A stretch of 64,000 nt of DNA from Alloprevotella rava (GTDB lineage: Bacteria; Bacteroidota; Bacteroidia; Bacteroidales; Bacteroidaceae): positions 310,001 through 374,000 of the forward strand of contig NZ_JACICA010000002.1 in the NCBI RefSeq assembly GCF_014195585.1, given 5' to 3'. Position 1 is the stretch's first letter, and every line of letters starts with the position of its first letter. Made by a program: the position numbers and the translations under genes. The notes beneath the pieces are model-generated. The model was not told the origin of the DNA and ran no database searches. It saw nothing but the letters and a program-made list of their open reading frames with translations. This document shows, piece after piece, positions 1 through 8,251 of this stretch.

Positions 1-1189
1 AACTATCGGCCAAAGCTGCTCCAAAATGGTAGGCAACGGCTGAAAAACCTTTCAGACTTTCGCGCGAACATCTCTGCCACGGTCCGAGGCGGAGATACTG
101 ATGGCGATTGACAGAATCGCAGGCAGTGGCCGACCACTTTATGGCGTTCGTGGCGTAGATAGCGGGCATATTGAAGAAGTGGAGCAGCGTTCGGCTGTCG
201 GCTTGAGCCAAATCGGCGTCTCTGCTGGAGGCTGAAGAAACGGGTAGTTCCATATTCGACTGCCCCGAACAGAGCCACACCTCTCCTATATATATATGGT
301 CAATAACTAAGCGGCGACTCGGAGCGGATAGGGTTGCTTTGTAAGGACCGCCGGCCGTTTGAGCGGGAAAGGTGAGTGCCCACTGCCCCACGGCATCTGC
401 CCGACAAGAAAGCGTGCGGCCGCAAAAACTAACCTTGACTTGTTCGCCAGCATTCGCCATGCCGCGAAAAACAACCGGCTCATTTCGCTGTATCACCATA
501 CCGTCCGTGTAGAGCGGTGGGAGTTGCAAACCGCCGTAATTACCCGTCAGACCGCTATATACGGTCTGAGCGATGATTGCAGCCCCTTTCGCGCTGGGAT
601 GGAGAGCATCTGCAAAAAGATCGGGGCGGGAATAGAGCGGCGCGTGTAGGTCAATCAGCCCAACGTTTGCAGCTTTGGCTACCTGCCGAATATGTTGCTG
701 GATGGCTGCGTGCCAATCGCGCGTTCCGCTACAAAAGCGCGCGTGGCGGTCGAATATGGGCGACATCAGGCATACCCATATCCGCGCTTTGGGATTGGCC
801 GCGCGGAACTGACTGATAAGGCGCAAATAATCAGCATTAAAGTCCTCGCTATAATTCGGCCAATTGCGCGGATCGGTGTCATTGAGGCCGAGATGGATTA
901 CTACCATGTCGGCCTTGAAAGCTAAAGCCTCTTCATACTCTTTCTGCTTCACGTAGGGCCTATGTCCTTTCTCGAGAAGCGTAGTTCCCGAATGTCCGAA
1001 GTTGCGCACCTCGTAGCCATCCCCCAAAAGGCGTTGCAATTGCGCCGGATAGCACTGAGTTTCGCGTTCGGGCAGTCCGTAGCCCCACGTCACACTATTG
1101 CCCACGCACGCCACCTTTATCTTGCTTGCTGCAAAGGAGGTGAGGGTCGTTAGCAATAGGCTACACAATAATATGATTTTTCTTGTCAT
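1..1189 (-). CDS. Secreted SGNH hydrolase / sialate O-acetylesterase fusion (3' end outside window)
   Basis: The reverse strand is open from an ATG at 1189 to the window edge (396 codons), so the C-terminus is missing. A signal peptide occupies about residues 1-21. The first domain is an SGNH/GDSL hydrolase: GNSVTWG with Ser32 as likely nucleophile, GLND at 101-104, and DALH with Asp194 and His197. From about residue 220 a second domain begins, of the sialate O-acetylesterase type, with the hallmark GQSNME at 309-314 (Ser311). Two esterase domains in one exported protein suggest periplasmic or surface deacetylation of host glycans or plant polysaccharides; the substrate is inferred from the family. 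Overlapping short reading frames on both strands are shadows. Confidence 0.85.
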   Translation of the reverse strand, partial: MTRKIILLCSLLLTTLTSFAASKIKVACVGNSVTWGYGLPERETQCYPAQLQRLLGDGYEVRNFGHSGTTLLEKGHRPYVKQKEYEEALAFKADMVVIHLGLNDTDPRNWPNYSEDFNADYLRLISQFRAANPKARIWVCLMSPIFDRHARFCSGTRDWHAAIQQHIRQVAKAANVGLIDLHAPLYSRPDLFADALHPSAKGAAIIAQTVYSGLTGNYGGLQLPPLYTDGMVIQRNEPVVFRGMANAGEQVKVSFCGRTLSCRADAVGQWALTFPAQTAGGPYKATLSAPSRRLVIDHIYIGEVWLCSGQSNMELPVSSASSRDADLAQADSRTLLHFFNMPAIYATNAIKWSATACDSVNRHQYLRLGPWQRCSRESLKGFSAVAYHFGAALADS

Positions 1190-1506
1190 AAATATAAAAG
1201 ATGAGTTTCGTTGCATAAAGCGCCGGCCGTTCAGCACCCTGCTCCCCAGCGCTGCTGCAATTTTCGGAAAATTCCCCGAGATAAGCAAGCCTTTCGATAC
1301 TTACATGAATAACAAAGGCGTAAAAGTAGGCAATGACGAAAAATATTATGAGAGGGACGAATATATATGTTATAAAACATATTTTCATGTGGTTACCCAT
1401 GGAAAATATAATTCTTTCTACTTTTTTGTCATATATATTGGTGTATCTCTCCTTTTTTCTGTAGATTAGAGGCCGACAATATGTCATCACTTAAATTATA
1501 TCACCT
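1190..1506. other. Divergent intergenic region without recognisable features
   Basis: These 317 bases separate the minus-strand esterase from the plus-strand secreted protein. The right half is AT-rich. I find no clear TTTG-N19-TAnnTTTG promoter for either gene, no hairpin terminator and none of the intergenic repeats seen elsewhere. A 109-codon minus-strand frame here has one hydrophobic stretch but no family features. Confidence 0.5.
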
Positions 1507-2880
1507 ATGAGACGAAACTTTACTGTTTTATCCGTGTGCTTCTGTCTGTGCCTACCTTTGTTGCAGGCGAGAGCACAAGTGTTGAAGAGCGTTGTGTGTA
1601 AGCCCAAAGCAGAGCTACAAACAGCACAAAGTGGCACTGTATCAGATGCGCAGTATGTCTTGCCAGTTCCTTTGCGAAACATTGCTACAATTAAGCAAGA
1701 AGACAATGCGGTTTGCAATTTGCTAGTTAGGCACAAAGCCATAAATGGCGGGGCTTGGCTCTTGGCTTCAAAGGAGCGAAATGTAGTCTTTAAGGACGCC
1801 TCAAAAAATGCCCCTAGAGAATGGAAGTGGACAATACCCGGAGCAACCGTTAGCTCCCAACAAACGAAGGATGCCACAGCGAAATACGCCGTTGAAGGCC
1901 TTTTCGACTTCCCCACACTTGAGGTGAAAACAATCAGAGGCACAAGTACTTATAAACCCGACTTGAAAATCAAAGCGGGCGGTACTGCTGAAATCACAAC
2001 GATCGATATGCGTAAGTGGGGATATACTTACCAGCTGGCCCTACTTCCCTTCAGCGAAGGACTGGATGTAGGCGGCTGTTTGGGAGGTACTAACAACAAA
2101 GATATAGTTGGAGTAGGAAATCTATTTATGATGGGAAGCGATGATATGTACCTTGATGGTGTCAATGTATATCTCCATCATAAACCCAAGAAATATAAAG
2201 AAAATGCCACACTTGTACTGAAAGTTTGGATGGTGAAACTTCCTGAGGACGGAGAGCTTAAGTTTACTTCGCTGCCCGTTGAAGTTCAGACGATGAAGAT
2301 GAAGGATATCAAAGCAGACGGCGAGGACGGCGCATGGGCACCAGTAGAGGGCGGCGCAGTAGCAGCCTTCCGTTTTGACGTACCTTTGGATCTCTTCGGA
2401 AAAGGTTTGTTCTTCATATCAATAGAAGGCTTCAGCAACGATCCAAGTACAGAGGACTTCTGCATTCTGACGGACCAAATCGGCGTTTCTCTTACTGAAG
2501 CTGAAGTCGGCAACCGCCTAGCGCACAATTCCTTTGCGCGACTGAAGGGCGAGACTGACTACTTGCGCCCCATCAGTATGTACGGCGGCGGCACGGGCAG
2601 CTTTGCCATTTGTCCGCTGGTTCGCGTTCCGCTCGAAACTACGGGTATCGGTTCGCTAAGAACTTCTGACAACGCTTCCTTCAAGGCTGTTGTTGCCCAG
2701 GACCAACTTCAAATCACAACATCTCAAGCGGGTCGCGTGAGAGTATTGGACTTAGCAGGGAAAACCATTAAGAGCCTCACGGTGAAAGCTGGTATGACCT
2801 CACTTCCTATAAGCCAACTGAACCACGGCCTATACATCGTGGAAGGTCCGCGCGGCGAAAGTTGCAAAGTTATATTCTAA
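1507..2880 (+). CDS. Secreted protein with C-terminal sorting-type domain
   Basis: The 457-residue product starts with a signal peptide (residues 1-23, ending ARA) followed by Gln24. The middle is a beta-rich region of no family I recognise. The last 70 residues resemble the Por/type IX secretion C-terminal tail: a VRVLDLAGK-like strand, then SLPISQLNHGLYIVEG and a short closing strand. It is therefore probably exported and displayed at the cell surface. The next gene starts 24 bases downstream and has the same layout, so the two are likely co-transcribed. Function unknown; a carbohydrate-binding or adhesive role is a guess. Confidence 0.75.
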   Translation: MRRNFTVLSVCFCLCLPLLQARAQVLKSVVCKPKAELQTAQSGTVSDAQYVLPVPLRNIATIKQEDNAVCNLLVRHKAINGGAWLLASKERNVVFKDASKNAPREWKWTIPGATVSSQQTKDATAKYAVEGLFDFPTLEVKTIRGTSTYKPDLKIKAGGTAEITTIDMRKWGYTYQLALLPFSEGLDVGGCLGGTNNKDIVGVGNLFMMGSDDMYLDGVNVYLHHKPKKYKENATLVLKVWMVKLPEDGELKFTSLPVEVQTMKMKDIKADGEDGAWAPVEGGAVAAFRFDVPLDLFGKGLFFISIEGFSNDPSTEDFCILTDQIGVSLTEAEVGNRLAHNSFARLKGETDYLRPISMYGGGTGSFAICPLVRVPLETTGIGSLRTSDNASFKAVVAQDQLQITTSQAGRVRVLDLAGKTIKSLTVKAGMTSLPISQLNHGLYIVEGPRGESCKVIF

Positions 2881-2904
2881 TTTATCAGCAAAACATTTAG
2901 AGTC

Positions 2905-5004
2905 ATGAATACATTTATCAAAGGTACGTTAGCATCTTTATGCGCAATGTTTTTCATTGGTGGAGCGAACGCTCAAACCCACCAATGGCAGTTTGTCACT
3001 ACTGGAGAGGGTAGCACATACGCTATTGAGAAAGACGGCTCCCTTTGGGCTTGGGGCTGGAACGAGAGTGGCCAGCTGGGCATAGGAGGTGGCGCACAAA
3101 AAGTGTCCGTGCCCACACAGGTAGGTACTGAAAAGACATGGAAATATGCCGTGGCCGGACAATCATACGCCTTCTTCATCAAAGCAGACGGCACACTCTG
3201 GGCCGTAGGAGATAATACCAAAGGCGTACAAGGCGTGGGCGACGGAATGGGACATAAGACGCCCATCCAAGTAGGCACAGATACCAATTGGAAAAGCGTT
3301 TCTGTTTCGCGCTTCTTCGGACATACCGCCATCGGCCTTAAAACTGACGGTACGCTCTGGGGTTGGGGCGAAGGAGAATTAGGAACGCTTGGTTTGGGCA
3401 ACTATAAGAACCAACCCACTCCTAAACAAATCGGTACCGACACGGATTGGGCACAAGTGACCGTGGGAGATAACACGACGCTTGCCTTGAAGACCGACGG
3501 ATCTCTTTGGGGCTGGGGTTGGAACGATAATGGTACGCTGTGCGACCTGCCTAAGAAGACAAAGACGCCTGCTCGCATCGGTACGGACAACGATTGGGTA
3601 CAAGTGTATTCCGTTTCTACCTGTGCATACGGTATTAAAGCCGACGGCTCTCTTTGGGTTTGGGGCTCAGACGATAAAAACATTCTTGGACTCAACGATG
3701 AAAACATTACAAAGGTGCAGCAGCCTCTCAAGATTAATGCTTTCAAAGAACCGGTAGCCTTTATCTCTGGTTACAGAGAAGGTAGAGTTGTTGGTTTAGG
3801 TTCGGGCGGCGTGGCCACGAAATTATATGCTTGGGGAACAAATGCAGACGGCGCGTTGGGCAATGGCACAGGCGTGGCGATAGATAACCCCACCGGAGGA
3901 ATTACCTATACGGGCGTTCCAGTAGAAGTGAAGTTGCCGGCCGACGTGAAAGTAACTCAGCTTACTTCGGGCGAGGGCTATTCTATCGTACTTACCGACA
4001 AGGGAAAGCTCTACGGCTGGGGCAAAAACAGAGGTGGACAATTGGGCGACCACGCTAATGAGAGCCAGATGACTTTCTCCAGTTTGCCAATCGTTGCAGG
4101 GGAGAAAGCAGAAGAAGTTCAAACTACGTTCACGTTTGATGCCGAGAATATTCCTGCATCTCTCAAAGAAGCCAAGGTGTTGATCCTAACTGGCGCGTGG
4201 GGCACTGAAGATTTCTCTAAACTCACGGCAGCTATCGGTAACAACTCAGGATTCCCGCCAGCGGGCAATACTACGATTGAAAAAGTGGATATGAGTCAGG
4301 CCACCATCAAGGCTAGGACCTATCTCTATGTTACTTATGGTGTGAACAACGTGGGTACTTTCCAGGGCTGCAAGGCTCTCAAAGAAGTGGTGATGCCTGC
4401 TGATGCTGAGGCCGCTAATTTTGTAAGCTTCCGCTCGGCATTCCAGAATTGCCGCGTGCTGGAAAGCATCGAAATGAAGGGATGTAGCAGTGTGCGCAAC
4501 CTGACGGACGCTTTCTTCGGCTGCGAAAAACTGAAGCGCTGCGACCTCTCAGCTGCCGCTAACATTACGATGACGGAGAGCATGTTTGATCAATGTTCAG
4601 AGCTGGAAGAGGTAATCCTGCCTGGAAGTATTGCGTTGCAGAAATACGCCTTTGGAAACTGCTTGAAGTTGAAGAAAATCGATTGGAGCAGGTTTACAGG
4701 CAAGAAAGCTCCTGTATTTGCTAAGGATCTCTTCCAATATATCACCGACTACAAGGCTATCACGCTCATCGTTCCTGAAGCTGCCTACGAATGGTTTACT
4801 GCTCACGCTGATTGGAGCAAACTTAACATCGTGAAGGCTACTACTACTGGTCTCTCCGAATTGCAGCCAAGCACCCCCGCTTATGCTGGAAAAGTGTATG
4901 ACCTGCAAGGTCGCTATCTGACTACTGTTGCCAACGAATCAGAGCTAAACCGCCTGCCTGTAGGTATGTATATCTGCAATGGCAAGAAGGTACTGGTGAA
5001 ATAA
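2905..5004 (+). CDS. Secreted RCC1-repeat / BspA-like leucine-rich repeat surface protein
   Basis: This 699-residue protein has a signal peptide (1-23, mature N-terminus Gln24). From about 25 to 395 it carries tandem RCC1-type propeller blades, each with a core like LKTDGSLWGWG followed by G-L/Q-G. From about 405 to 640 come BspA-type (LRR_5) repeats, with phrases such as FQGCKALKEVVMP and FDQCSELEEVILPG. The end (about 655-699) is the Prevotella-type tail KVYDLQGR...LPVGMYICNGKK. RCC1 propellers and BspA repeats are both binding scaffolds, so an adhesin or substrate-binding surface protein is most likely. It is probably co-transcribed with the gene before it and is followed at once by a terminator-like inverted-repeat element. 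Confidence 0.82.
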   Translation: MNTFIKGTLASLCAMFFIGGANAQTHQWQFVTTGEGSTYAIEKDGSLWAWGWNESGQLGIGGGAQKVSVPTQVGTEKTWKYAVAGQSYAFFIKADGTLWAVGDNTKGVQGVGDGMGHKTPIQVGTDTNWKSVSVSRFFGHTAIGLKTDGTLWGWGEGELGTLGLGNYKNQPTPKQIGTDTDWAQVTVGDNTTLALKTDGSLWGWGWNDNGTLCDLPKKTKTPARIGTDNDWVQVYSVSTCAYGIKADGSLWVWGSDDKNILGLNDENITKVQQPLKINAFKEPVAFISGYREGRVVGLGSGGVATKLYAWGTNADGALGNGTGVAIDNPTGGITYTGVPVEVKLPADVKVTQLTSGEGYSIVLTDKGKLYGWGKNRGGQLGDHANESQMTFSSLPIVAGEKAEEVQTTFTFDAENIPASLKEAKVLILTGAWGTEDFSKLTAAIGNNSGFPPAGNTTIEKVDMSQATIKARTYLYVTYGVNNVGTFQGCKALKEVVMPADAEAANFVSFRSAFQNCRVLESIEMKGCSSVRNLTDAFFGCEKLKRCDLSAAANITMTESMFDQCSELEEVILPGSIALQKYAFGNCLKLKKIDWSRFTGKKAPVFAKDLFQYITDYKAITLIVPEAAYEWFTAHADWSKLNIVKATTTGLSELQPSTPAYAGKVYDLQGRYLTTVANESELNRLPVGMYICNGKKVLVK

Positions 5005-5022
5005 GGAATAAGGCTAAATAGG

Positions 5023-5157
5023 AGTCCCCTCCATCTCCCCCATGAGGGGGAGTGCTCAGCTATCACTTGTTTAGGATTCTCCGACAGGTCTGACCAGTCG
5101 GACTAGTCCGAGAACCAAAGCTGAGCACTCCCACTTATAAAGGAGCTGGAGGGGGCT
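5023..5157 (+). repeat. Element with 39-bp terminal inverted repeats, copy 1
   Basis: Left arm 5023-5061 and right arm 5119-5157 are 39-base inverted copies with a few mismatches; each runs from AGYCCCCTCCA to GGGAGTGCTCAGCT. The 57-base core holds decamer repeats. A second element with the same arms lies at 24562-24780. Both lie just 3' of a gene and in the same orientation relative to it, so the RNA hairpin may end transcription. No target-site duplication is obvious and there is no coding capacity. Confidence 0.8.
5081..5110. repeat. GACCAGTCCG-type decamer repeats
   Basis: Three degenerate tandem units of the roughly 10-bp motif (GACAGGTCTG, ACCAGTCGG, ACTAGTCCG) form the core of the inverted-repeat element. 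The same decamer recurs at 12079-12108, 24608-24680 and 32585-32610, always near an ATAAGG array. Confidence 0.75.
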
Positions 5158-5173
5158 TTCATATTCGTGATTT

Positions 5174-5395
5174 TTCGCCCTTTTTGTGAAAATTCGTGGG
5201 CTAAAAACATCAACAGATTTCTTACTTTTTCCCTTTCACGAAGGCCACAAAATCGAGCACGAAAGGGAGAGAGCGCCCCATCCAATCCTCCTGATCATCG
5301 GTTTCCTTATTGCGTCAACGGATACAATAAGGATGTCGGCTGACAGAATAAGGAAGCCAGCCGACACAATAAGGAAACTGACGGGCAGGATAAGG
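5174..5395 (+). repeat. Composite intergenic element, type 1, copy A
   Basis: In order: an arm TTCGCCCTTTTTGTGAA...TTCGTGGGCT (5174-5202), a TTCTTACTTTTTCCC box (5219-5233), a GGGAGAGAGCG segment near 5266, then the phased ATAAGG array (5305-5395). Copies B (43125-43326), C (53203-53445) and D (24545 down to 24344, minus strand) keep this order at nearly the same spacing; A and B align without gaps from the arm to the array. The 170 bases after the array are less conserved. The 116-codon frame across it is not convincing as a gene. Confidence 0.8.
5305..5395 (+). repeat. 21-bp phased ATAAGG array A
   Basis: One CCTTAT at 5305 is followed by four ATAAGG hexamers starting at 5327, 5348, 5369 and 5390, exactly 21 bp apart. 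The 15-bp spacers are similar to each other and approximate the palindrome TGTCAGCTGACA (for example TGTCGGCTGACA). Confidence 0.9.
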
Positions 5396-5707
5396 CCGCA
5401 AACGAGCAGAAAAATGAAAAAAAGTGCAGTTTTTGAGGTGAAAAACTACCAAAACCGGAAAATCTCACCCAAAACTATCCTGCAAAATCCTCCGACAAAG
5501 AAAAATTTTGGCCGCTCCACTCTTTTCTCGCGCTAAAAGGAGAAATGGGTTTGTAAAATAATAAGGCGGTTAAGCAGCATAAAGATAAGAAATCAGAGAA
5601 AGGAGATGTAGATTAGAACAATTTTCTTATTTTACAGGATAACTACGATTATATTTTGGCAAATCTTTATTTATCTGTAATTTTGTGCCACTTTACAAAA
5701 TTTATTT

Positions 5708-7009
5708 ATGCTTTTCCCGCTCAATAGTAAGCACACAAAGAGAAAAAAGAATGGGCCGTTGGCACTCAGCCCTATGTTGTTCATGGTAGGAATGTTTGTA
5801 CTCCTATCTTTCATTTGCGGAGGCTTTTCCAAAGTGCCCCTGCTCATCGTTTTCATCACTACGTCCGTCTTCTCCCTTTTCACGCTGCGCCACACGCCCT
5901 TTGAGGAGCGTCTGACTATATACAGCAGGGGCGCTGGGCAGGACAACCTGCTTCTGATGATATGGATCTTTGTTTTAGCAGGTGCTTTCGCCGCCACGGC
6001 GCGACAGATGGGGGCAGTGGACGCTACTGTGAATCTGTGTATGCAATTATTGCCGCCGTCGATGCTCCTTCCCGGACTTTTCTTAGCTTCATGCTTTATC
6101 TCGATGAGTATAGGCACAAGCGTTGGGACAATTGTTGCCCTCGTGCCTATCGCCGTCGGAATGGCCGGTCCATCAGGGCTGACAGAGCCTATGATGGTGG
6201 CCAGCTGCGTGGGCGGTGCTTTCTTTGGCGACAACCTTAGTTTCATCAGCGACACCACTGTGGTGGCCACCCGCACGCAGGGGGTAAAAATGAGCGATAA
6301 GTTCCGAACCAACTTTGCCGTAGCTCTGCCTGCCGCTCTCCTCACTTTTGTGCTCTATATGTACTTAGGGTGGGGCACTACGAGTCATATCGCCGTGGGC
6401 GCGGTGGACTATTGGAAGATTCTGCCCTATGTGGTGGTCATCATCACAGCCATTCTGGGGCTCAACGTGCTGATAGTGCTCACGGGCGGTATTCTGCTCA
6501 CGGGTATCATTGGCATTTGGGCAGGCAGCTATGATGTTGCTGGCTGGCTTTCCTCGATCTGCGATGGCATTGGCGGTATGAGCGAACTGATACTTATATC
6601 TATGATGGCGGGCGGCCTACTTGCCGTGATTCGTGCAGGCGGAGGTATCACTTGGTTGATCCATAACCTGACGCGACAAGTGAAGACTGTGCGCGGCGGC
6701 GAACTGGGCATTGCCACCCTTGTTAGTCTCACCAATCTCTGCACGGCTAACAATACCGTGGCCATCCTTTCCGTTGGTCCGTTGGCCAAAGCCATCAGTC
6801 AGCGCTTTGGAGTTGATCCGCGCCGCGCGGCAAGTATTCTCGACACCTTCTCATGTGTTGTTCAAGGCATCATACCCTATGGTGCGCAACTCCTTATGGC
6901 CGGCGGTTTAGCATCGCTTGCGCCCACGAGCATCATGCCTTTCCTCTTCTATCCCTATATCCTGGCTTTCGTCATGCTTATGAGCATCGCGGTGAGAAGG
7001 AATAAGTAG
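5708..7009 (+). CDS. Na+/H+ antiporter, NhaC family
   Basis: A 433-residue polytopic inner-membrane protein with about 11-12 hydrophobic segments. It carries motifs of the NhaC/ion-transporter superfamily: ISMSIGTSVGTIVALVP near residues 135-150 and GGAFFGDNLSFISDTTVVA near 176-194. The family exchanges protons for cytoplasmic sodium (some members malate/lactate or other substrates), supporting pH and sodium homeostasis. Length is usual for the family. It stands alone between composite element A and the lrp leader. Substrate specificity cannot be read from sequence. A sodium economy is also suggested by the hppA gene at 60420. Confidence 0.88.
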   Translation: MLFPLNSKHTKRKKNGPLALSPMLFMVGMFVLLSFICGGFSKVPLLIVFITTSVFSLFTLRHTPFEERLTIYSRGAGQDNLLLMIWIFVLAGAFAATARQMGAVDATVNLCMQLLPPSMLLPGLFLASCFISMSIGTSVGTIVALVPIAVGMAGPSGLTEPMMVASCVGGAFFGDNLSFISDTTVVATRTQGVKMSDKFRTNFAVALPAALLTFVLYMYLGWGTTSHIAVGAVDYWKILPYVVVIITAILGLNVLIVLTGGILLTGIIGIWAGSYDVAGWLSSICDGIGGMSELILISMMAGGLLAVIRAGGGITWLIHNLTRQVKTVRGGELGIATLVSLTNLCTANNTVAILSVGPLAKAISQRFGVDPRRAASILDTFSCVVQGIIPYGAQLLMAGGLASLAPTSIMPFLFYPYILAFVMLMSIAVRRNK

Positions 7010-7048
7010 GTCGATAGCATAAAAAGGCGTGTTCTCAAACCAAAGATA

Positions 7049-7133
7049 GGAAGTAAGAAAACTGTACTTTCGGAAGATAAAATCAAGGAAAAAATGTTCT
7101 TTCTGCTATTTTCCATACAGTTTCCTTACTTCC
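7049..7133. terminator. Long inverted repeat between the antiporter gene and lrp
   Basis: The 18-base arm 7049-7066 (GGAAGTAAG...ACTGTA) pairs with 7116-7133 with a single mismatch across a 49-base loop. It starts 40 bases after the antiporter stop and lies upstream of the probable lrp promoter. It lacks a strong T-tract, so it may be a 3'-end stabiliser or a regulator-binding dyad rather than a simple terminator. Confidence 0.5.
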
Positions 7134-7213
7134 CCAATAAAAAAAACAGACAAAAGATAAAATTTCCACTAATTTTCTCTACATTTATATTATTATATCC
7201 ATCAGAAAAACGT

Positions 7214-7221
7214 TAACTTTG
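7214..7221 (+). promoter_or_regulatory. Possible -7 box (TAACTTTG) for lrp/asnC gene
   Basis: TAACTTTG matches the Bacteroidetes -7 consensus TAnnTTTG and lies 40 bases before the start codon. No TTTG is found at the expected -33 distance, so the match is only partial. Confidence 0.4.
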
Positions 7222-7261
7222 CTATCTGATTAAGGACACATAAAAAAATATTCTATAATAA

Positions 7262-7801
7262 ATGGAGAAGATAGATAATCTAGACCTGCATATCTTAGGT
7301 GTTATTACTGAGAATGCCCGAGTTCCTTTCAAGGACGTTGCAGCTGTTTGTGGAGTTTCCAGAGCTGCCATTCATCAACGCGTACAGCGCCTCATCGAAG
7401 CTGGTATTATCGTTGGTTCTGGTTATAATGTAAATCCAAAGGCCATAGGCTACAGTACCTGCACTTATGTTGGTATTCGCTTAGAGCGCGGTTCGATGTA
7501 CAGAGATGTAGCCACAAAACTCGACAAGATACCTGAAATCGTGGAGTGTCACTTCACAACGGGCAACTACACTATGCTGGTGAAACTTTATAGCCACGAC
7601 AATGAGCATCTCATGGAGCTACTCAACCATAAGATTCAGGAAATCCCCGGCGTAATCTCTACGGAGACTCTCATCAGCCTCGAACAAACCATCAGCCGTG
7701 AGATACCTATCCCTACAATAAACATTGTGGACAAGAAACCTCGCAAACCTCGCACTCCCCGCAAGAAAGTCGATGTTGCGGATACGGAAGACATCGATTA
7801 A
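7262..7801 (+). CDS. Lrp/AsnC family transcriptional regulator
   Basis: 179 residues: an N-terminal winged helix-turn-helix (about 1-60, with VCGVSRAAIHQRVQRLIEAGII as the recognition region) and a C-terminal RAM/AsnC ligand-binding domain (about 65-150, with GNYTMLVKL and PGVISTETLISLEQ). Such proteins form octamers that bind amino acids and control amino-acid metabolism genes. The last 30 residues form a basic tail rich in KPRKPRTPRKK, which may add nonspecific DNA contacts. The next gene starts 10 bases downstream and is probably co-transcribed. The effector cannot be predicted. Confidence 0.9.
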   Translation: MEKIDNLDLHILGVITENARVPFKDVAAVCGVSRAAIHQRVQRLIEAGIIVGSGYNVNPKAIGYSTCTYVGIRLERGSMYRDVATKLDKIPEIVECHFTTGNYTMLVKLYSHDNEHLMELLNHKIQEIPGVISTETLISLEQTISREIPIPTINIVDKKPRKPRTPRKKVDVADTEDID

Positions 7802-7811
7802 ATAAAGGGCT

Positions 7812-8099
7812 ATGTACTTCGAAGGTATCCTGATAGGATTTTGTACCTTTCTGATTATCGGCTCCTTTCACCCAGTGGTCATCAAGACAGAGTACTATTT
7901 CGGTACACGCCCTTGGTGGATTTTTCTCCTGCTCGGACTCGCTGGCATGATAAGCGCACTCTTCATTGAGAGTACTTTCTGGAGTTGCCTCTCCGCAATC
8001 ACTGGTTTCTCTCTGCTTTGGTCCATTCTGGAACTCTTTGAGCAGAAAGAACGCGTTAAGAAAGGCTGGTTCCCGAAGAATCCTAAACGAAAATACTAA
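7812..8099 (+). CDS. DUF4491 family small membrane protein
   Basis: 95 residues with three predicted transmembrane segments (about 5-24, 36-53 and 57-75) and a basic cytoplasmic tail ending KKGWFPKNPKRKY. The sequence FHPVVIKTEYYFGT...PWWIFLLLG is typical of DUF4491, a small family restricted mainly to Bacteroidetes and of unknown function. It follows the Lrp-type regulator after 10 bases and is closed by a strong terminator, so the two form a short operon. Confidence 0.85.
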   Translation: MYFEGILIGFCTFLIIGSFHPVVIKTEYYFGTRPWWIFLLLGLAGMISALFIESTFWSCLSAITGFSLLWSILELFEQKERVKKGWFPKNPKRKY

Positions 8100-8100
8100 G

Positions 8101-8145
8101 CTGATGAATGAGAGCCCAAGGTTCTCATTCATCAGTCTTTCTTTT
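8101..8145 (+). terminator. Rho-independent terminator after DUF4491 gene
   Basis: A perfect 13-bp stem (CTGATGAATGAGA at 8101-8113 with 8123-8135) and 9-base loop are followed by TCTTTCTTTT. Confidence 0.85.
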
Positions 8146-8251
8146 CTGACATTCACTACATCCCACCCCGCAATCAGCATCTGCTTGGCAAACCGTTGCC
8201 AACAAAAGATACAGAAAGCGAGAAGCCTACAACTCATACACATATATAATC

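Noticed and set aside
1161-1490. 109-codon minus-strand frame with a hydrophobic stretch, upstream of the esterase gene
   Set aside because: It overlaps the start of the esterase gene in another frame, has no family resemblance and is AT-driven.
5305-5395. CRISPR-like look of regular short repeats
   Set aside because: The repeat is only six bases, spacers are similar to each other and partly palindromic, units occur in both orientations and no cas genes are present.
5186-5536. 116-codon plus-strand frame across composite A, with a heptad TIRMSADRIRKPAD
   Set aside because: The 21-bp unit equals seven codons and has one stop-free frame, so an apparent heptad peptide follows from the DNA repeat. 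Copies D and E break or shift the frame and there is no start context or promoter.
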